Shown piece by piece: positions 1-11,670 of a stretch of 64,000 nt of DNA. Both the position numbers and the translations under genes were made by a program. Under the pieces are notes generated by a model, which was not told the origin of the DNA, did not search any database, and worked only from the letters and a program-made list of their open reading frames with translations. The DNA comes from Siphlonurus alternatus (lineage: Eukaryota; Arthropoda; Insecta; Ephemeroptera; Siphlonuridae), in contig OX463787.1 in the NCBI GenBank assembly GCA_949825025.1, forward strand, positions 16,241,707 through 16,305,706, written 5' to 3'. The stretch's first letter is position 1, and each line of letters opens with the position of its first letter.

Positions 1-648
1 TTCAATCATAAAGCCCCCTATTATGATCTGTATGCACATAAATATAAATATCACATGAGTTTTTGATTTATTGGAAATAAATTCCCACATATCCCCTTCT
101 ATAATTTTTGACAAAAGAATAAATTTATATACAATACTAATAGTTTTGTTTTTGCATATAAAAAGTATTATTTACTATATACAAAAAAAAGTATATATGA
201 CAAGTAATAATTTGTGGTATATATTTTTGGTAAAATATTCAATACACGGTTACAAAATTGAATTGGTATTTAGTCAAAGTGTATATTGTAAAATGTAATC
301 TATATTCATAGCATATTCTAAATTCTATAGCACGTCGCTCTCATATCAAAACGGATAAAACGATCACGTTTCACTCAAATTTAGTAGAAGCTTGTATAAT
401 TCAAAATAATTTACATGATAGATTTTGTATGTTGACATTACTAAGAAGTCCTATATATAAATTGTCATGTCAGAATAATCAAAGAACATGCAATTACAAT
501 ATGAAATCTCTGGTATAATTTTAAAGTGAAATAATCAATTAATATTATCATATGTGTTTATGATCGTGATTTATCATTTCAATATTTTGATTACTGTATA
601 TGGAAAATATTTTAAATTTTTTTTAAAGTTCTTATAAAATATATAATA
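1..648. other. AT-rich non-coding DNA
   Basis: Very AT-rich with stops in all frames. The short open stretches are low-complexity and show no codon structure. I see no repeat family member or gene here. It is either Fas3 intron 1 or upstream intergenic DNA. Confidence 0.6.
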
Positions 649-760
649 CCTCTGGACAGCACGAACGTTACTCCTGTCTCACTTGCTAGAGCTGCAGCTA
701 CAATAGACAGAAAGATGCAGATTTGAAATTATGGGAGATGTAAGAAGAGCACCCAGTTAT
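649..760 (+). repeat. Dispersed repeat family M, copy 1
   Basis: Begins with CCTCTGGACAGCACGAACGT and continues with a GCTAGAGCTGCAGCTACAAT block and a GAGCACCCAGT block. The same three blocks in the same order recur near 32.6-33.0 kb, and parts recur at 17.0, 41.6 and 42.9 kb. It is a dispersed repeat of unknown class with no visible coding capacity. Confidence 0.6.
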
Positions 761-2059
761 TCAAATAACTTGAAATTTTCAAAATAAAAGTTAATAAATT
801 AAACAATAATTAAGACAATTAACTTAGATACACAATACAAAGTGTGAAACCAGGATAATTTTTGAGGGTAATTCGTGTATGAATTGCTCTCATATTATAT
901 AATAGTAGCAACATTTCTTTACTAACAATAAGATCAAATTCTATGCATGTAATTTATGTTTATTTACGGATTTTTAGGCACAATATCAAGATTTATGCGC
1001 ATTGAAATATTTGACAGAGAAATGCATTCCCATTCTTGTAACCAAGCGATTGCAATTGTTTTGCATCAAGTTATCATATATTAAATAAATTATTAACATT
1101 AATATTAAATGCATTATGCATCTATAAAATTGGAGAATTTTACTATCTTAAATTGCAGTTTGAGTCTTAAAATATTATGCAATTTACTTGATTTTAATGT
1201 CTAATGATCTTAATTATCATTACATACAAATTGGACACATCGGTACATTTTTAATATAAAAATCATTTGGCCATTAATTATATTCTTCAAAGATATAATG
1301 ACTCAATTATCCTACTCTAGAAATTTAAATTACGTTGCTTGAAATATTATATCATTCTGCATTACTAGAGCTTGTAGAGACCACAACCACAAAATTCATT
1401 AAAAAAAGTTTCATTAATTTGATTAATTACATTTATATTGATCTGAAATTTACTAAACTACGTCCCATGTCATTGCAAAACCCACAGTTAACAATTTTAT
1501 ACTCTCCAACGTACAAAAGTTAATTCTAGGGAGTTGTTAACTTGTTAGGATCAAGTATAATGGTTCGCCAGCAAACATCATTAGTCATTTTGTTGTTAGT
1601 TTTTGTTTTTTGTTTCCCTAAACGATGGTGATGCTCATGTACTAATAAATAAACTGTGTAAAAAAATGAACGGCGCTGATATAAAAACAAATTATTAATA
1701 TCAATTTATAAATTAGTTTGAGTTTTTTTTTTATTCAATACATATATTAAAATGAAGTAATTTTAAAGTAAATTATTTTTTATCATTTTTTTATTTATTA
1801 ATATAAATTTAATTTTTAATTTACACAATGCAATGTATGTAAAATTTTATATAATTTATATATAAATTATTTCGTTTAAGATTTTAAACAATATTGAGCC
1901 TAGAGCAAAATTGAATCTAACGTTTCCTCGGCAGTCTATTGCTATATTCGAAAAGCATAGTACATTATACACCATATTTGAAATAAAATAATAAAGTGCA
2001 GTAACCTGTCTGTAATGTATAAATACTAATATGTATCAAAATTAAAAAATGGACACCAT
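761..2059. other. AT-rich non-coding DNA
   Basis: No gene, RNA or repeat family member recognised. Open frames are short and made of AT-rich codons. Confidence 0.6.
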
Positions 2060-2345
2060 CAAATTAGCAGCAAACCTGGTGGTAATAGCTGAACTACGGC
2101 ACATCGAGGCATCATTACCTGATTTAACATTGTAGAAAGTCATAAAAAAGCTCTGTCAGCATTATTTTACAGAATTAATAACACCATAGGTAGTTCCATA
2201 ACCTTCAGACAAATATTAAAAAAATATTTCAACTTTATAAGAGATGTCTTTCATACAAATTTTGTAATAATTATGATTCTCTCCATGCTAGAAGTATTGC
2301 CGTATCCTCGATGCAAAGATCCAATGTTTTTGCGTGCAAAGCCAT
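2060..2345 (+). repeat. Dispersed repeat family E, copy 1
   Basis: Contains an AACCTGGTGGTAATAGCTGA block and, near its right side, ATTGCCGTATCCTCGATGCA. Both blocks recur in the same order at 61605-61900 in a Fas3 intron, and the left part recurs at 55035-55225. It is degenerate, has no coding capacity and no clear terminal inverted repeats. Confidence 0.65.
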
Positions 2346-2650
2346 CTATTTACAATTCAAAATCCAATGAACCGACTTCATTAACTATTAAGTTATGTAC
2401 CGTTTATCACCCTTACTAAAGATAAAGAACAACAAGTCACTACTAAAATATTCAAATCGATGTAAATGACTTCTGGCATACATTAAAAGTTAGCTGCTGC
2501 AGTGTTAAAAACAAACATTCAAAGTGATTACTTAGCAGGTAGAACAGGTGGGTATCGATTTGAAATGAATATTAAATGTACTTAAAGTGTATTGGTATAC
2601 CAACTTTGTGTGGTTTAACATTGAAAGACAAGTGAACATTAAACCAGAAA

Positions 2651-2731
2651 GTGCTAGTGCCAAAGTAGCGCATCTTACACGGTATAAAATTTTTGGTTCG
2701 TGATCGGATGGTCTTGAGTTCGATTCCAGAC
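2651..2731 (+). repeat. tRNA-derived SINE head (degenerate)
   Basis: A tRNA-like Pol III promoter: a degenerate A box (GCCAAAGTAGCGC) followed about 50 bases later by a good B box (GAGTTCGATTCC). This fits the head of a tRNA-derived SINE. No clean cloverleaf or acceptor stem is visible, so it is not a functional tRNA gene. An AT-rich body follows. Confidence 0.5.
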
Positions 2732-3899
2732 ATAACTGTTTTTTTATATATTTAAATACTGCTAAAAAAACACCAACTCGTGCAACCGCATATTAAATTA
2801 TAATTATGTCAATTGTATCGACCATTTTGACAAAGGTTTCCACGGTTCCTTCAATCATAACTTCGAAAATGCTGGCATGGATTGCTATAGATCATAAAAA
2901 ATATTAAAATATTATTAATTATTTTGATATCTATAGCAACCATTCATAAAAAATTTACTGCATGTTTAAAATTTATTTAAGAGGAATAAATAAATCAGAA
3001 TGTAATTCACAATTATTATAGTAAAATTAAATCAATTATAACACATTCTAACATAATTCTATATTTTTTAATTATTTATGAAAAGAACTTGGTAATTTCA
3101 TAATGATTTTTAATAATTTGCACCTATCTAAGGCATGAATTAATTCTAAAATTAACATTTATGAAAAATACTTTTGATTAATAATGAAATTAGAGTAGAA
3201 AAAGTAAAATTCCACTACCATTTTAGACATGGAAAACACAATGAATGTTGACAAAACAGAGAGATAAAAACTAATACATTGTATCATTCCTAGCATTGTA
3301 TATTAAATTGAAATGTAATCCTATATACCACAGATTTTTTTATGTAGTGTACAATATATAGCATCCACTTTAACATAAACCACACTTTTTTTTTTTTTTC
3401 AACCCTTTGTACTTGGTGTATATAAAAACATCATAAATTACGTATTCCCTTTTGAGTTTTGTAATTGTTTTTATAGTACATTTAAATTGTGGATTACACT
3501 TGTTATTTTAGAGTTTTTTTGTAAGGGGGGAGTTTATTCTATGTTAAATTATTATTCATGTATTTTTTTTATTTTTTGAAACAAAGGCAATAAAACAATA
3601 CAATTTAGAAAATAGAGAATTTTAGTATCCCCTAATGTATCGTTTGTTTATTTGTGAATTTTACATGAATGTGCAGTCTATTGTAGTTAAGGGTGGGGGG
3701 GGGGTAGGCTCAAACAAGACGTTTTGATAGTGTTCGTACATTTCAATTTTTTTCTTGGAAAGTTTTCATCTGATCGTTTTGAAACCAACTCCATACCTGC
3801 ACTATATTATTAGCTATCTACTGTAAAAATCCGATTGAATTATAAACTCAAGTTTCTGAGATTAACTGTCCAGAACAACTCTGGAATTGAGTTACAAAA
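2732..3899. other. AT-rich non-coding DNA
   Basis: No gene recognised. Contains homopolymer runs (T at about 3388, G at about 3694) and a weak local hairpin around 2880-2945 (GGATTGCTATAGATC against ATCTATAGCAACC). Confidence 0.55.
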
Positions 3900-4520
3900 A
3901 TTGCTCAAAAGATGGCGCTTCAGAAATTTGTTGGCAGTTTTTCTGGGTTATAATTGAATGAAAATTATTAATTCTTTTTACATTGGTTAGCGGCTCTTTT
4001 ACTCTAGGACCTCAGATAGTTTCATAATAATTACTGCAAAACAAACGGAAATAATTATTTACTTCCTAGACAATTCCAATAGATGGCAGTTACGGCCTCC
4101 CGCCCACCGTTAACAGTTCAAAGTTTAGAACTTTCCTCATTTTGTCGTCACTGGATGGGTCATTTTCTTGACAAGCTTCAACTTAAAAATGCCGCAGCGC
4201 CGCATTCTGACATCGTAAGGTTTGTTAGGAGAAAAATCTTATTTATTTTTTCATTCAAATTCTATGCTGCACAAAATCTCGAATATTTTTTATGTCGTGT
4301 AAAGTGTTCTTTATCGTGGGTCATATGAATTATTAATCTTGCGCTTCATAAGAACCGTCGGAAAAAATTAAAAACCAGGTACCGCTGGGTTAAAGGATAG
4401 GGAGCTTGATAGAACATGTCGTCGCGCGCAATTCGCGCGCTGGATTTTCATTGGCTGAGAGAATTGTGTCGTCATAGTTGAAGCTTCTCATTTCGATGGC
4501 ATGATTTGAACTTTGTACTC
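3900..4520. promoter_or_regulatory. GC- and CpG-richer patch, possible promoter or exon
   Basis: Against a very AT-rich background this stretch is locally rich in CpG (4084-4110, 4190-4215, 4350-4460). It includes the near-perfect palindrome GCGCGCAATTCGCGCGC at about 4424-4440, and two 'AGATGGC' motifs. It resembles none of the repeat families in the window. It could be a promoter, an untranslated exon or an old unrecognised repeat. An 81-codon open frame (4083-4328) crosses it but has no recognisable protein character. Confidence 0.25.
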
Positions 4521-4738
4521 CAGAATACAATAAATCGATTAATGTATTTTTTCAAGTAAACAAATTATATGTTTAGAAAATATGATTAATTTTTTACTAT
4601 TGATCTATTAAATATATTTATGGATGCATATATGCAAATTTTTTATTTGAACAAAAAGTACTGGAATTAATGGCTATAACAAAATACTAGATAATTATCA
4701 AATAAACTAAATAAAGGATAGTCAATATGTCCATTATG

Positions 4739-5554
4739 CAATGTTAAAAAAATTCCCACACATAAAAATTATGAAACACGTCTTAAAATGTCTTCTACAT
4801 CCCCTACCACTACATATAGCTAGAATATTAGGCATGCAAGTTCGATCTAGTTTTAGGGAGTTTTCGAGTTATGAATAATTTTTAACGTTGATGGAAGTTC
4901 CGTTTCTCCATTTTAAAGTACGTCTAGTCAACATTAAAAATTCATAAGGGGCATTCACAAAGGCTTAAGGCCACATTTAAGGCTTGATAATTTAGGGCTT
5001 GATTTTAGACGTATTTTTTAGACCCAAAATTTTTGGTCTTAAATTATTGAGCCTTAATTGTGGCCTTAACGATTAATCTCAGTTACTTCGGAATCAAAGA
5101 ATATTTTCTTGCAAATGAATCGAATGAAATAAATTTTAAAAAATCGAGAATGTTCTAAAACTTAATCGCTTATTGTTTGAGCAAATTCAGTCTTGCAGTT
5201 TTCTTACAACAGCTCCATTTCCGGTTTCCGTCCATAAGGCCAATGTTAAACTTAACTACCTCAGTTTTCACAAAACTGATAAGACAGATTCGCTTCAAAA
5301 TTTGTATGCCACCTATTGATAGGGAGTTCTAAGTCCCCTGCAAGTCTTGTTGTATGCATTCAGGCGGTACGATTGCGAGATATCAACCTACTGAAATTCA
5401 TCCTTAAGGCTTTGTGAATGCCCCTTCATAACTATAAAACTATAGCTCCAATTTTTATACCTGATATTTTAGCTACTAATTAATAGGGGATGTAGAGGAG
5501 AACATTTTTATATGTTTCATAATTTTCATGTGTGGAATTTTTTTAACATTGTGC
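4739..5554. mobile_element. MITE family B, copy 4, interrupted
   Basis: A hairpin element bounded by CAATGTTAAAAAAATTCCCA and the inverse TTTTTTTAACATTGTGC. It carries the family B core blocks 'TTCTACATCCCCTA' and 'ATAGGGGATGTAGAGGAGAA' in opposed orientation. It is split by a complete 477-bp insertion at 4948-5424. There is no coding capacity. Other copies with the same core are at 14.1, 27.9, 40.4 and 56.4 kb. Confidence 0.75.
4948..5424. mobile_element. Complete nested MITE with 7-bp duplication (carries family C core)
   Basis: Inverted ends GGGGCATTCACAAAGG...CCTTTGTGAATGCCCC (one interruption) are flanked on both sides by the direct repeat TTCATAA (4941-4947 and 5425-5431). The interior (about 5070-5400) is a family C sequence also found at 50.6 and 49.3 kb. 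The clean target duplication shows it inserted into the family B element after that element was in place. The duplication length is close to the 8 bp of hAT elements; class assignment is inference. Confidence 0.8.
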
Positions 5555-5559
5555 AAATT

Positions 5560-6006
5560 ATCTTACTCTTAATATATATTATAATACTTTTACTCAAGTT
5601 ACAATTAAAAGTTAAAATAATTGTAAATCATATTTATATAATGACAAATTTAATGTACCTATTGTTCATTGTATAACATCAGCATTAAATTTTAATACTA
5701 TCTAGCTAGAGTAATATAAATATGAAAAAGCAAGGTATGAAATAGAAACATTGAAAAGCTTAAAATATAAATTACAAGATTAATATTCAAGATTTGTTAT
5801 ATAATATGAAGTAATAAAGGGAAAAGCTAATATTTATATAATATAAAATAGTGTAATTAGATATTTATCAAATAATTGCTTACTAGGACAATGTCATAAT
5901 ATTAAAATTTCTCTCCTGCTGGTGACTATAGCGTAAAAGATGAACTCCTGCTGAGATAACGATAAAAAATATTGTGACGTAACACCAGACGAAAGTTTGA
6001 GACCTT
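5560..6006. other. AT-rich non-coding DNA
   Basis: Nothing recognisable; no gene-like open frame. Confidence 0.55.
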
Positions 6007-6430
6007 ATGTGGAATACAGTTGCTTTAAAATAAAATTCACGACTAATTTTTTTAAATAAAACAGCTTAAGTGCATATGAAGTCACGTTGAAAGAAGATAA
6101 TAATTATGTAAATTAACAAAATTCATATAGGAATGGATGTGGAATACAGTTGCTTTAAAATAAAATTCACGACTAATTTTTTTAAATAAAACAGCTTAAG
6201 TGCATATGAAGTCATGTTGTAAGAAGGTATAAGTTCAAAATAATTAAATGTAAATTAATAAAATGCATATAAGAAATGGATGTGTAATACATTTGGTTAA
6301 AAAAATATATCAATTTCTATTGTCGTATAACTTGTACAAAAACAGTATAGCTACACATGATGTTATGTTGTAAAAGGGGCGTAAGTCTTAAATACGTGGA
6401 TTAACAAAATTCATGGGAGGGAAGAATGGA
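6007..6430 (+). repeat. Tandem repeat, about 130-bp unit, 2 to 3 copies
   Basis: The block starting ATGTGGAATACAGTTGCTTT at 6007 recurs almost exactly at 6137 (period 130). The two blocks agree through about 77 bases (6007-6083 and 6137-6213) before diverging. A third, eroded unit begins about 6280 (ATGTGTAATACATTTGG). The near-identity of units 1 and 2 implies a recent local duplication. Confidence 0.8.
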
Positions 6431-7991
6431 TTTTTAGAGATCTACTTTTATGAGTATATGAAAAATCAATAGATGTTAAGCCTGAAGCTTTGAAAATTAT
6501 AAATTCGCCAATATATGTATAGCGTTGTTAAGAGATTATAAAAAATTTCTACATAAAACTTAAACGTAAAAAATAAATAAAATAAACTTTTCTTTCCATC
6601 TACTAATAATTTTATACAGTACGATGTAATTCAAATTATATTCAAATGTTGTTTTATATCAATTACGAGGAACTCCCTTTGTAATACCATTCATATCAAT
6701 AACATTTTTAAATATACAATTATGATTAATTAATAATTCAAATGAAGAAAAAAAAATTGTTGATATTAGGTTTGATATTTCTATAACAAGAATTTTTAAA
6801 TATACGTTTTGACCCTTTGTATAGCGTGTGACAAAAAAATTGTTTGTTAATGCTTGCATTAATTACAAAGTACTGCAAAAAATATTAATGATCTTGACAC
6901 GTTTAGAAATGAACATGCTGCATGGGAACATTATAGTAGTGCGACTGTTTTATGACAATGTTTAGTCAGATGTTGATGATGACAATTCGAAGACAAAAAT
7001 AGAAACCTTTGTGGGGGTGAGTAACGTCTTTTTTTTTAGATTGTACGAGTATTATACAGTCGAGTATATTATATGATTGTACGTGAAAGAAAACTGAATT
7101 ATTTCGTTAAAATATCGAGTTTATATTACTTTTCTAATTGAAATTTGAGTTATTTGATAAATAATATTGATTTGAATACATTTACTGTTAAATACGATGC
7201 ACTTAATTTAAAGGTGCAAAATTTGAACTATAAATTTAAAATACATATTTCGTAGTATAATTTATTTAATTTTGTGCTTTTCTTTATAACTTTGTATTTA
7301 TAAATGCTCAAAGTATTAAAATTTTTTACGTAAAAACAGTAATGTTATTAATTAACATGAATCATGTGCATTATTTGCAATTAAATGCTTTATTGCTCAT
7401 ACATTGGTTTATCCTTTTTTTATATAAAATGTATAAAATACGTTATTAAATTAAAATATGAATTATTATATTTTTAATAATTTAAGTTTTGTAAGATTAA
7501 AAAAAAATTATATATGAAAAAGAAAATATATTTATTTTTATTACAAATAAAACTCCCACTAAAGATAACACGTGTATTACATTTTTTCAGACTTGCTAAG
7601 CTGTTATATTGAGGTACGTTGTATATCAATTTAAACTTTTGAATCAATCCTTTGACAATTCGACTTTTTATTTCAAACATATTGAAATTTCTACACGAAT
7701 TAACAATTATATTACTGAAAGATCGAAATTCAATTTCACGGAGTTAGTATATAACATGATAAAGGGAGAGTAAGAAAAGATAAAAAATATTCATCATGCA
7801 TTCTACAAAATTTGATTTAAATATTAAATATTTAATAAAGTTAAAAAAAAATGAAATAACGATTTATTAAAAATAAAATGGTTTCAACTTATAAAGCTCA
7901 AGCACTCGCGCAATTTCTGAATATTTCAGATCCGACATATTCAAATCCAATTTCCCAATATCAGTACACACAAAAATCATATGTAAGTAGC
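6431..7991. other. AT-rich non-coding DNA
   Basis: No gene, RNA or repeat family member recognised. Minus-strand open frames at 6659-6859 and 7474-7680 are AT-driven and have no protein character. Confidence 0.55.
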
Positions 7992-8077
7992 TACTATCAA
8001 AACCAAAAAGGTGTGCTCCTCTTCTTATAGGACTTCGTATGTTATTCAGGCGCACATTTTTTTTAATCCGATAGGAT
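7992..8077. mobile_element. Short MITE family K, copy 1
   Basis: Begins TACTATCAAAACCAAAAAGG followed by TGTGCTCC, and ends in the inverse (GCACATTTTTTTTAATCCGATAG). Copies at 37984-38067 and 62158-62242 share the ends and size of about 85 bp. TA at the outer edge suggests a TA target as in Tc1/mariner-type elements; that is inference. Confidence 0.7.
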
Positions 8078-8293
8078 AAGAAATGCTAAAAATCCCTTGC
8101 TTTATTAATCTACTAATAACATTTCATGCGCCTGCGAATTCTGTATACATGCAACCCACACAACATCTACGTACAAAGGGTTGCTTCTTACAGGCGCAAT
8201 TCACATTTAACAAACAATTCTCCTATGAATCATCAAAGTAATACAATTCATGCTTCCATTGTGAGTTTTATTATTGATTTATATCGTTCTTTC

Positions 8294-8390
8294 GTGTGGA
8301 ATAATGAGCCATGATTGTTATGAGCTCTCTGCTTTACCTGTTTACAGCTTTTAATTGCATTCATTTGATATAACAGGTAGCTCATTACTG
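8294..8390. repeat. Inverted repeat family L, copy 1
   Basis: GGAATAATGAGCC... CTCTCTGCTTTACCTG at the left and AACAGGTAGCTCATTACTGC at the right. Similar 'AATGAGCTATCTGC' and 'CACCTGAAATAGCTCATTAT' arms occur at 17290-17745, and a short piece is at about 31710-31740. It is a small hairpin element of unknown class. Confidence 0.5.
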
Positions 8391-8487
8391 CATGGTATCT
8401 AGGCAGGAAGATAGGTCATTATTTTAGACGAGGGATGATATATAATATATTATTATAATACTGTTTATTGACGACTTCATAGTGACG

Positions 8488-8704
8488 TACAGTCAAATTT
8501 ACTTGAAATTCCCTCCGGAAGTAGCCGGAAGTGTAAGGTTTCTGGTCTTTCTATTCATATTTCAGCGATACAATTTCACACATAGGTCAGTACTTTTATT
8601 TCAAACCAATTTGTTAAGTTTCAAAACTGAATTACAAACAGAAGAGCTGCAAACCTCTCACTTCCGGCTACTTCCGGTGGGAATATTTAATTAATTTGAC
8701 TGTA
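8488..8704. mobile_element. MITE family F, copy 1 (CAGTCAAATT ends)
   Basis: TA-CAGTCAAATTTAC...AATTTGACTG-TA ends, then subterminal inverted blocks CCGGAAGTAGCCGGAAGTG and CACTTCCGGCTACTTCCGG. About 217 bp. Copies at 38154, 45637 and 58181 share ends and core. A TA flank with CAGTC-type ends fits a Tc1/mariner-derived MITE (inference). The short ORF at 8482-8694 is simply this repeat. Confidence 0.8.
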
Positions 8705-8748
8705 TTTTACCTCAGTGATTTTGATTCAAAGAGTCAATATAACAGACC

Positions 8749-8834
8749 GTGACCCTCACTTATCCCTACTCATTAACCCGTCTAGAACTCTAAGCTCCTA
8801 GGGGTGTATCCTTGTAAAAAAAAAAAAAAATGTG
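8749..8834 (+). repeat. 5S-derived SINE, 3'-end fragment
   Basis: Matches the 3' tail of the SINEs at 36.8 and 48.0 kb (ACTCATTAACCCG, CTCTAAGCTCCTAGGGGTGT, ATCCTTGTAAAA) and ends in a 14-base A run. 5'-truncated. Confidence 0.7.
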
Positions 8835-8888
8835 AAATCAGAGCTTTGCTACCAGTTTTATATTGAAGAAATTTTCAATACCATACGT

Positions 8889-9151
8889 ATAATTGAGGCC
8901 ATTAGGATCAAAACAGCTTATATCCAAGGCAAGCTGGAATTCAATTTTTGAGCCTCAGCTACATTAACAATAATTTTTTCAGACCACATTTGAACCTTAT
9001 AGATTCGGAAAGACAAGTATATATAGTTAACTTTCAAAATCCAGGTTAAATAATGATATGAAAAAATTATTGTTGATGTAGCTGAGGCTTAAAAATTAAA
9101 TTCCAGCTTGCCTTAGATATAAGCTGTTTTGATCCTAATGGCCTCAATTAT
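8889..9151. mobile_element. Long hairpin element, about 263 bp
   Basis: Left arm TATAATTGAGGCCATTAGGA pairs with right arm TCCTAATGGCCTCAATTATA. Pairing continues through AGCTTATATC, CAAGGCAAGCTGGAATT and CAGCTACATTAACAATAA and their inverses, leaving a loop of roughly 100 bases. No second copy in the window. A single-copy MITE or foldback element. Confidence 0.75.
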
Positions 9152-9533
9152 ATATTAATGTTATGACAAACTAAATCATTGTAATATTTTTTAATGTAAA
9201 AATAGAATTTTCAAGGTTTAAAGTATGAATCGAAATATAATCAAATTTATGCATTTAAACCATGTTAATTTAGACGCAAGGGGGTTGGTAACTAACCATC
9301 ATATTTTGCTTGTAACCACACGAAGGATTCTGTACATGTTTTTACATGTAGTCTCTGTCATGTGAATTAATTTAAGATGAGTTGCCGAGATAGCACAGAG
9401 AGATATATTAACGCGTCTCTCATAAATATGCAAATTTATCAAATTATCCTGAAGTGAAACCAATTTTGACAAACTGCAAACGATGTAACTTTTTACGTAA
9501 AGTTGCAACATGTAATACTGTAGTCAGTTATTT

Positions 9534-9537
<4 letters not shown>
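9152..9537. other. Non-coding DNA
   Basis: No gene recognised. A 70-codon minus-strand frame (9299-9511) has no visible domain. Confidence 0.5.

Positions 9538-9594
<57 letters not shown>
9538..9594. repeat. (TA)n microsatellite
   Basis: Uninterrupted TA dinucleotides for about 56 bases. Confidence 0.95.
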
Positions 9595-9599
<5 letters not shown>

Positions 9600-9644
9600 T
9601 AATTAAAAAAATATGATATAAATTATTATTAATTTATTTTTTAA

Positions 9645-10030
9645 GGTAGAGATAACTCCGAACAGCTGATCGACGTAATGCCCTTTGATTAACATGTAAA
9701 CCTTAGCAAATTGACAAAAATTCTGAAATTTTTTTGAGAGGCAGATGTTAGTGCCTAAAAGCCATAGAAAAAATTTCAAAACGATTTAACGAGCCGATTT
9801 TTTATGATTATTTTTTTTTAATTTTCAGCATAGGGCTTTCCCATGGAGAGCCAAACTAAAAAATTAATTTAAAAAAATCGGCTCGTTAAATGTTTTTGAA
9901 ACTTTTGCTATGACTTTAAGGCACTAATATCTACCTCTCAAAAAAATTTCAGAATTTTTGTCAATTTGCTAAGGTTTACATGTTAATCAAAGGGGATTAC
10001 GTCGAACAGCTGTTCGGCGTTATCTCTACC
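9645..10030. mobile_element. MITE family A, copy 1 (TTAA-flanked)
   Basis: Flanked by TTAA on both sides (9641-9644, 10031-10034). The ends are GGTAGAGATAAC...GTTATCTCTACC with CAGCTG just inside, followed by long inverted arms and a centre containing GCATAGGGCTTTCCCATGG. It is almost identical to the copy at 60034-60409 in a Fas3 intron. The TTAA target is typical of piggyBac-type transposition (class by inference). No transposase ORF. Confidence 0.88.
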
Positions 10031-10034
10031 TTAA

Positions 10035-10796
10035 TATATTTTAAAATTATTTATATAATAATTATATTTTTTTTAACTTCTTATGTTATGTCAATAACAC
10101 TTTTAATTGTTGTAAAAATTATAAAACAATTATTGTAAGAATAATGGTATCAAATATTGAAATAATGTGTTAAAAAATGATGTTTAGGTTATTATCGAAA
10201 TATCGAGGTTCCATAAAATTAATGAATTATTTTGTTATGAAGTATGGTAAAATTAATAAATGGAAATAAATCTAATATACTGCAAATTGTAAAAGACATC
10301 GCAATATTTTAATCGACATGACATTTTGTAGAGCATACTGTTCAGGTACTAAAAGGCTCTGTACGTACATCACTTTGCTCTCAACTCGTGTCACCGCACA
10401 GATATGTTGGAACAGTTTCCCTAGGGGACCAAGTTTCTAGCTGGACACGTCCAAACTCGTTACATAAGTACAGTATTTAAGTGAAGAGATTACAAACTTT
10501 TACTTACTTGTTGTTTCAGAAAGTACTTAGACTTTTGAAAGAAGCATTCAAACTTATATTTTAAAGTACAGTATTGTACTTTATTTGAGAGTACTATGGC
10601 GTACAGTTCGTTCATTTGAAAATTTTACATAAGGGATAATTATGTTTAAAGGTCCAAGCATGTAAGTCATTGAGTGGGCAAGTCTCAGAAGTCGAGAAAG
10701 AGATCAATGCAGTGGTGATGATGCTGAAAAGAAGAAAAAATAGCCTAAACTTTTGACTGTGATAGATTTATTTATGTAACATTTTCTAATCAATAA
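10035..10796. other. Non-coding DNA
   Basis: No gene or known repeat family recognised. The central part (10330-10700) is less AT-rich than its flanks but has frequent stops. Confidence 0.5.
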
Positions 10797-11163
10797 ACTG
10801 TACAGCTATGTTTAGTAAAACTTGGACATTTGGCTTTGCGTGAGAATAGACAACAATAGTTCACTCACTCTGCTAAAAGGGCAACGCTGTCTATTATCAT
10901 AAAGAATAAAATTATAATTAATTGTATATTATATTGTTATCACATAAGTGAGTGGACTGAGTGGTCCAGAATTGTTTCAGAAACGGAAAGATTCTCGACC
11001 AATCAGAAAATTCAAAATTTTCCGTTTAATTTGAAAATCGAAAATTCTAAATTTACTGATTGGTCGAGATCCATTTCGAAACAGTTCTGGACGGTGCTCA
11101 CTCCAGCATGCAAAGTGTCCCATTCTTATTGTCGATTACTGTACAGTGAAACTGTATAAGATG
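10797..11163. mobile_element. Nested palindrome, about 365 bp
   Basis: Outer ends CTGTACAG... and ...CTGTACAG at about 10797 and 11140-11150, with loosely matching subterminal arms. Inside lies a tighter hairpin (10968-11094): GGTCCAGAATTGTTTC pairs with GAAACAGTTCTGGAC, and TCTCGACCAATCAG with CTGATTGGTCGAGA. Non-coding; probably a MITE or one hairpin inside another. Confidence 0.55.
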
Positions 11164-11666
11164 TAACAGCTTGCCTGGAAGTGACATTTTGCTCGAGTGA
11201 GTCCGTCACTCCCTCTCACTTGATGTACGGAGCTAAAAAAATGTAATATTCGAGTCACAGCTGTCCAGATTTTATACAAGCCATTTTTAACATTATTTTA
11301 GCGTATTGAAGTTACAGTTTGTTACAAAATTGAAAGTATATTTACATAAATTTACTGAATGGAAATAAAACGGAAAAAAAATTGATTTGATTTGTTAACG
11401 AAAAAAAATTAATACTAAATTACTTTGTAAAATAAAAAACAAGAATAACAATTTTTTTTTTTTTTTTTATAATTCTCATTTATTAATAAAGCAATATTTT
11501 TTATTTATTTTTTTCGACTGAAAAGAGCTCATTACATTTTTTTTAATGCATGTCTTTGTAAAATATTTTTTTTTATTTTTTATAAATATAGTTTAAAACT
11601 ATCTGTAATTACAAGCAAAATTACAAGCAATTGCTAATATATCAAACTAAAGTTACGTTATTAACA
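11164..11666. other. AT-rich non-coding DNA
   Basis: No gene seen. Long A and T runs around 11390-11580. Confidence 0.55.
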
Positions 11667-11670
11667 TTAA

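Noticed and set aside
9538..9594. TA tract as an origin or promoter element
   Set aside because: Plain dinucleotide microsatellite; similar tracts occur at 26986 and 31636 without any associated gene.
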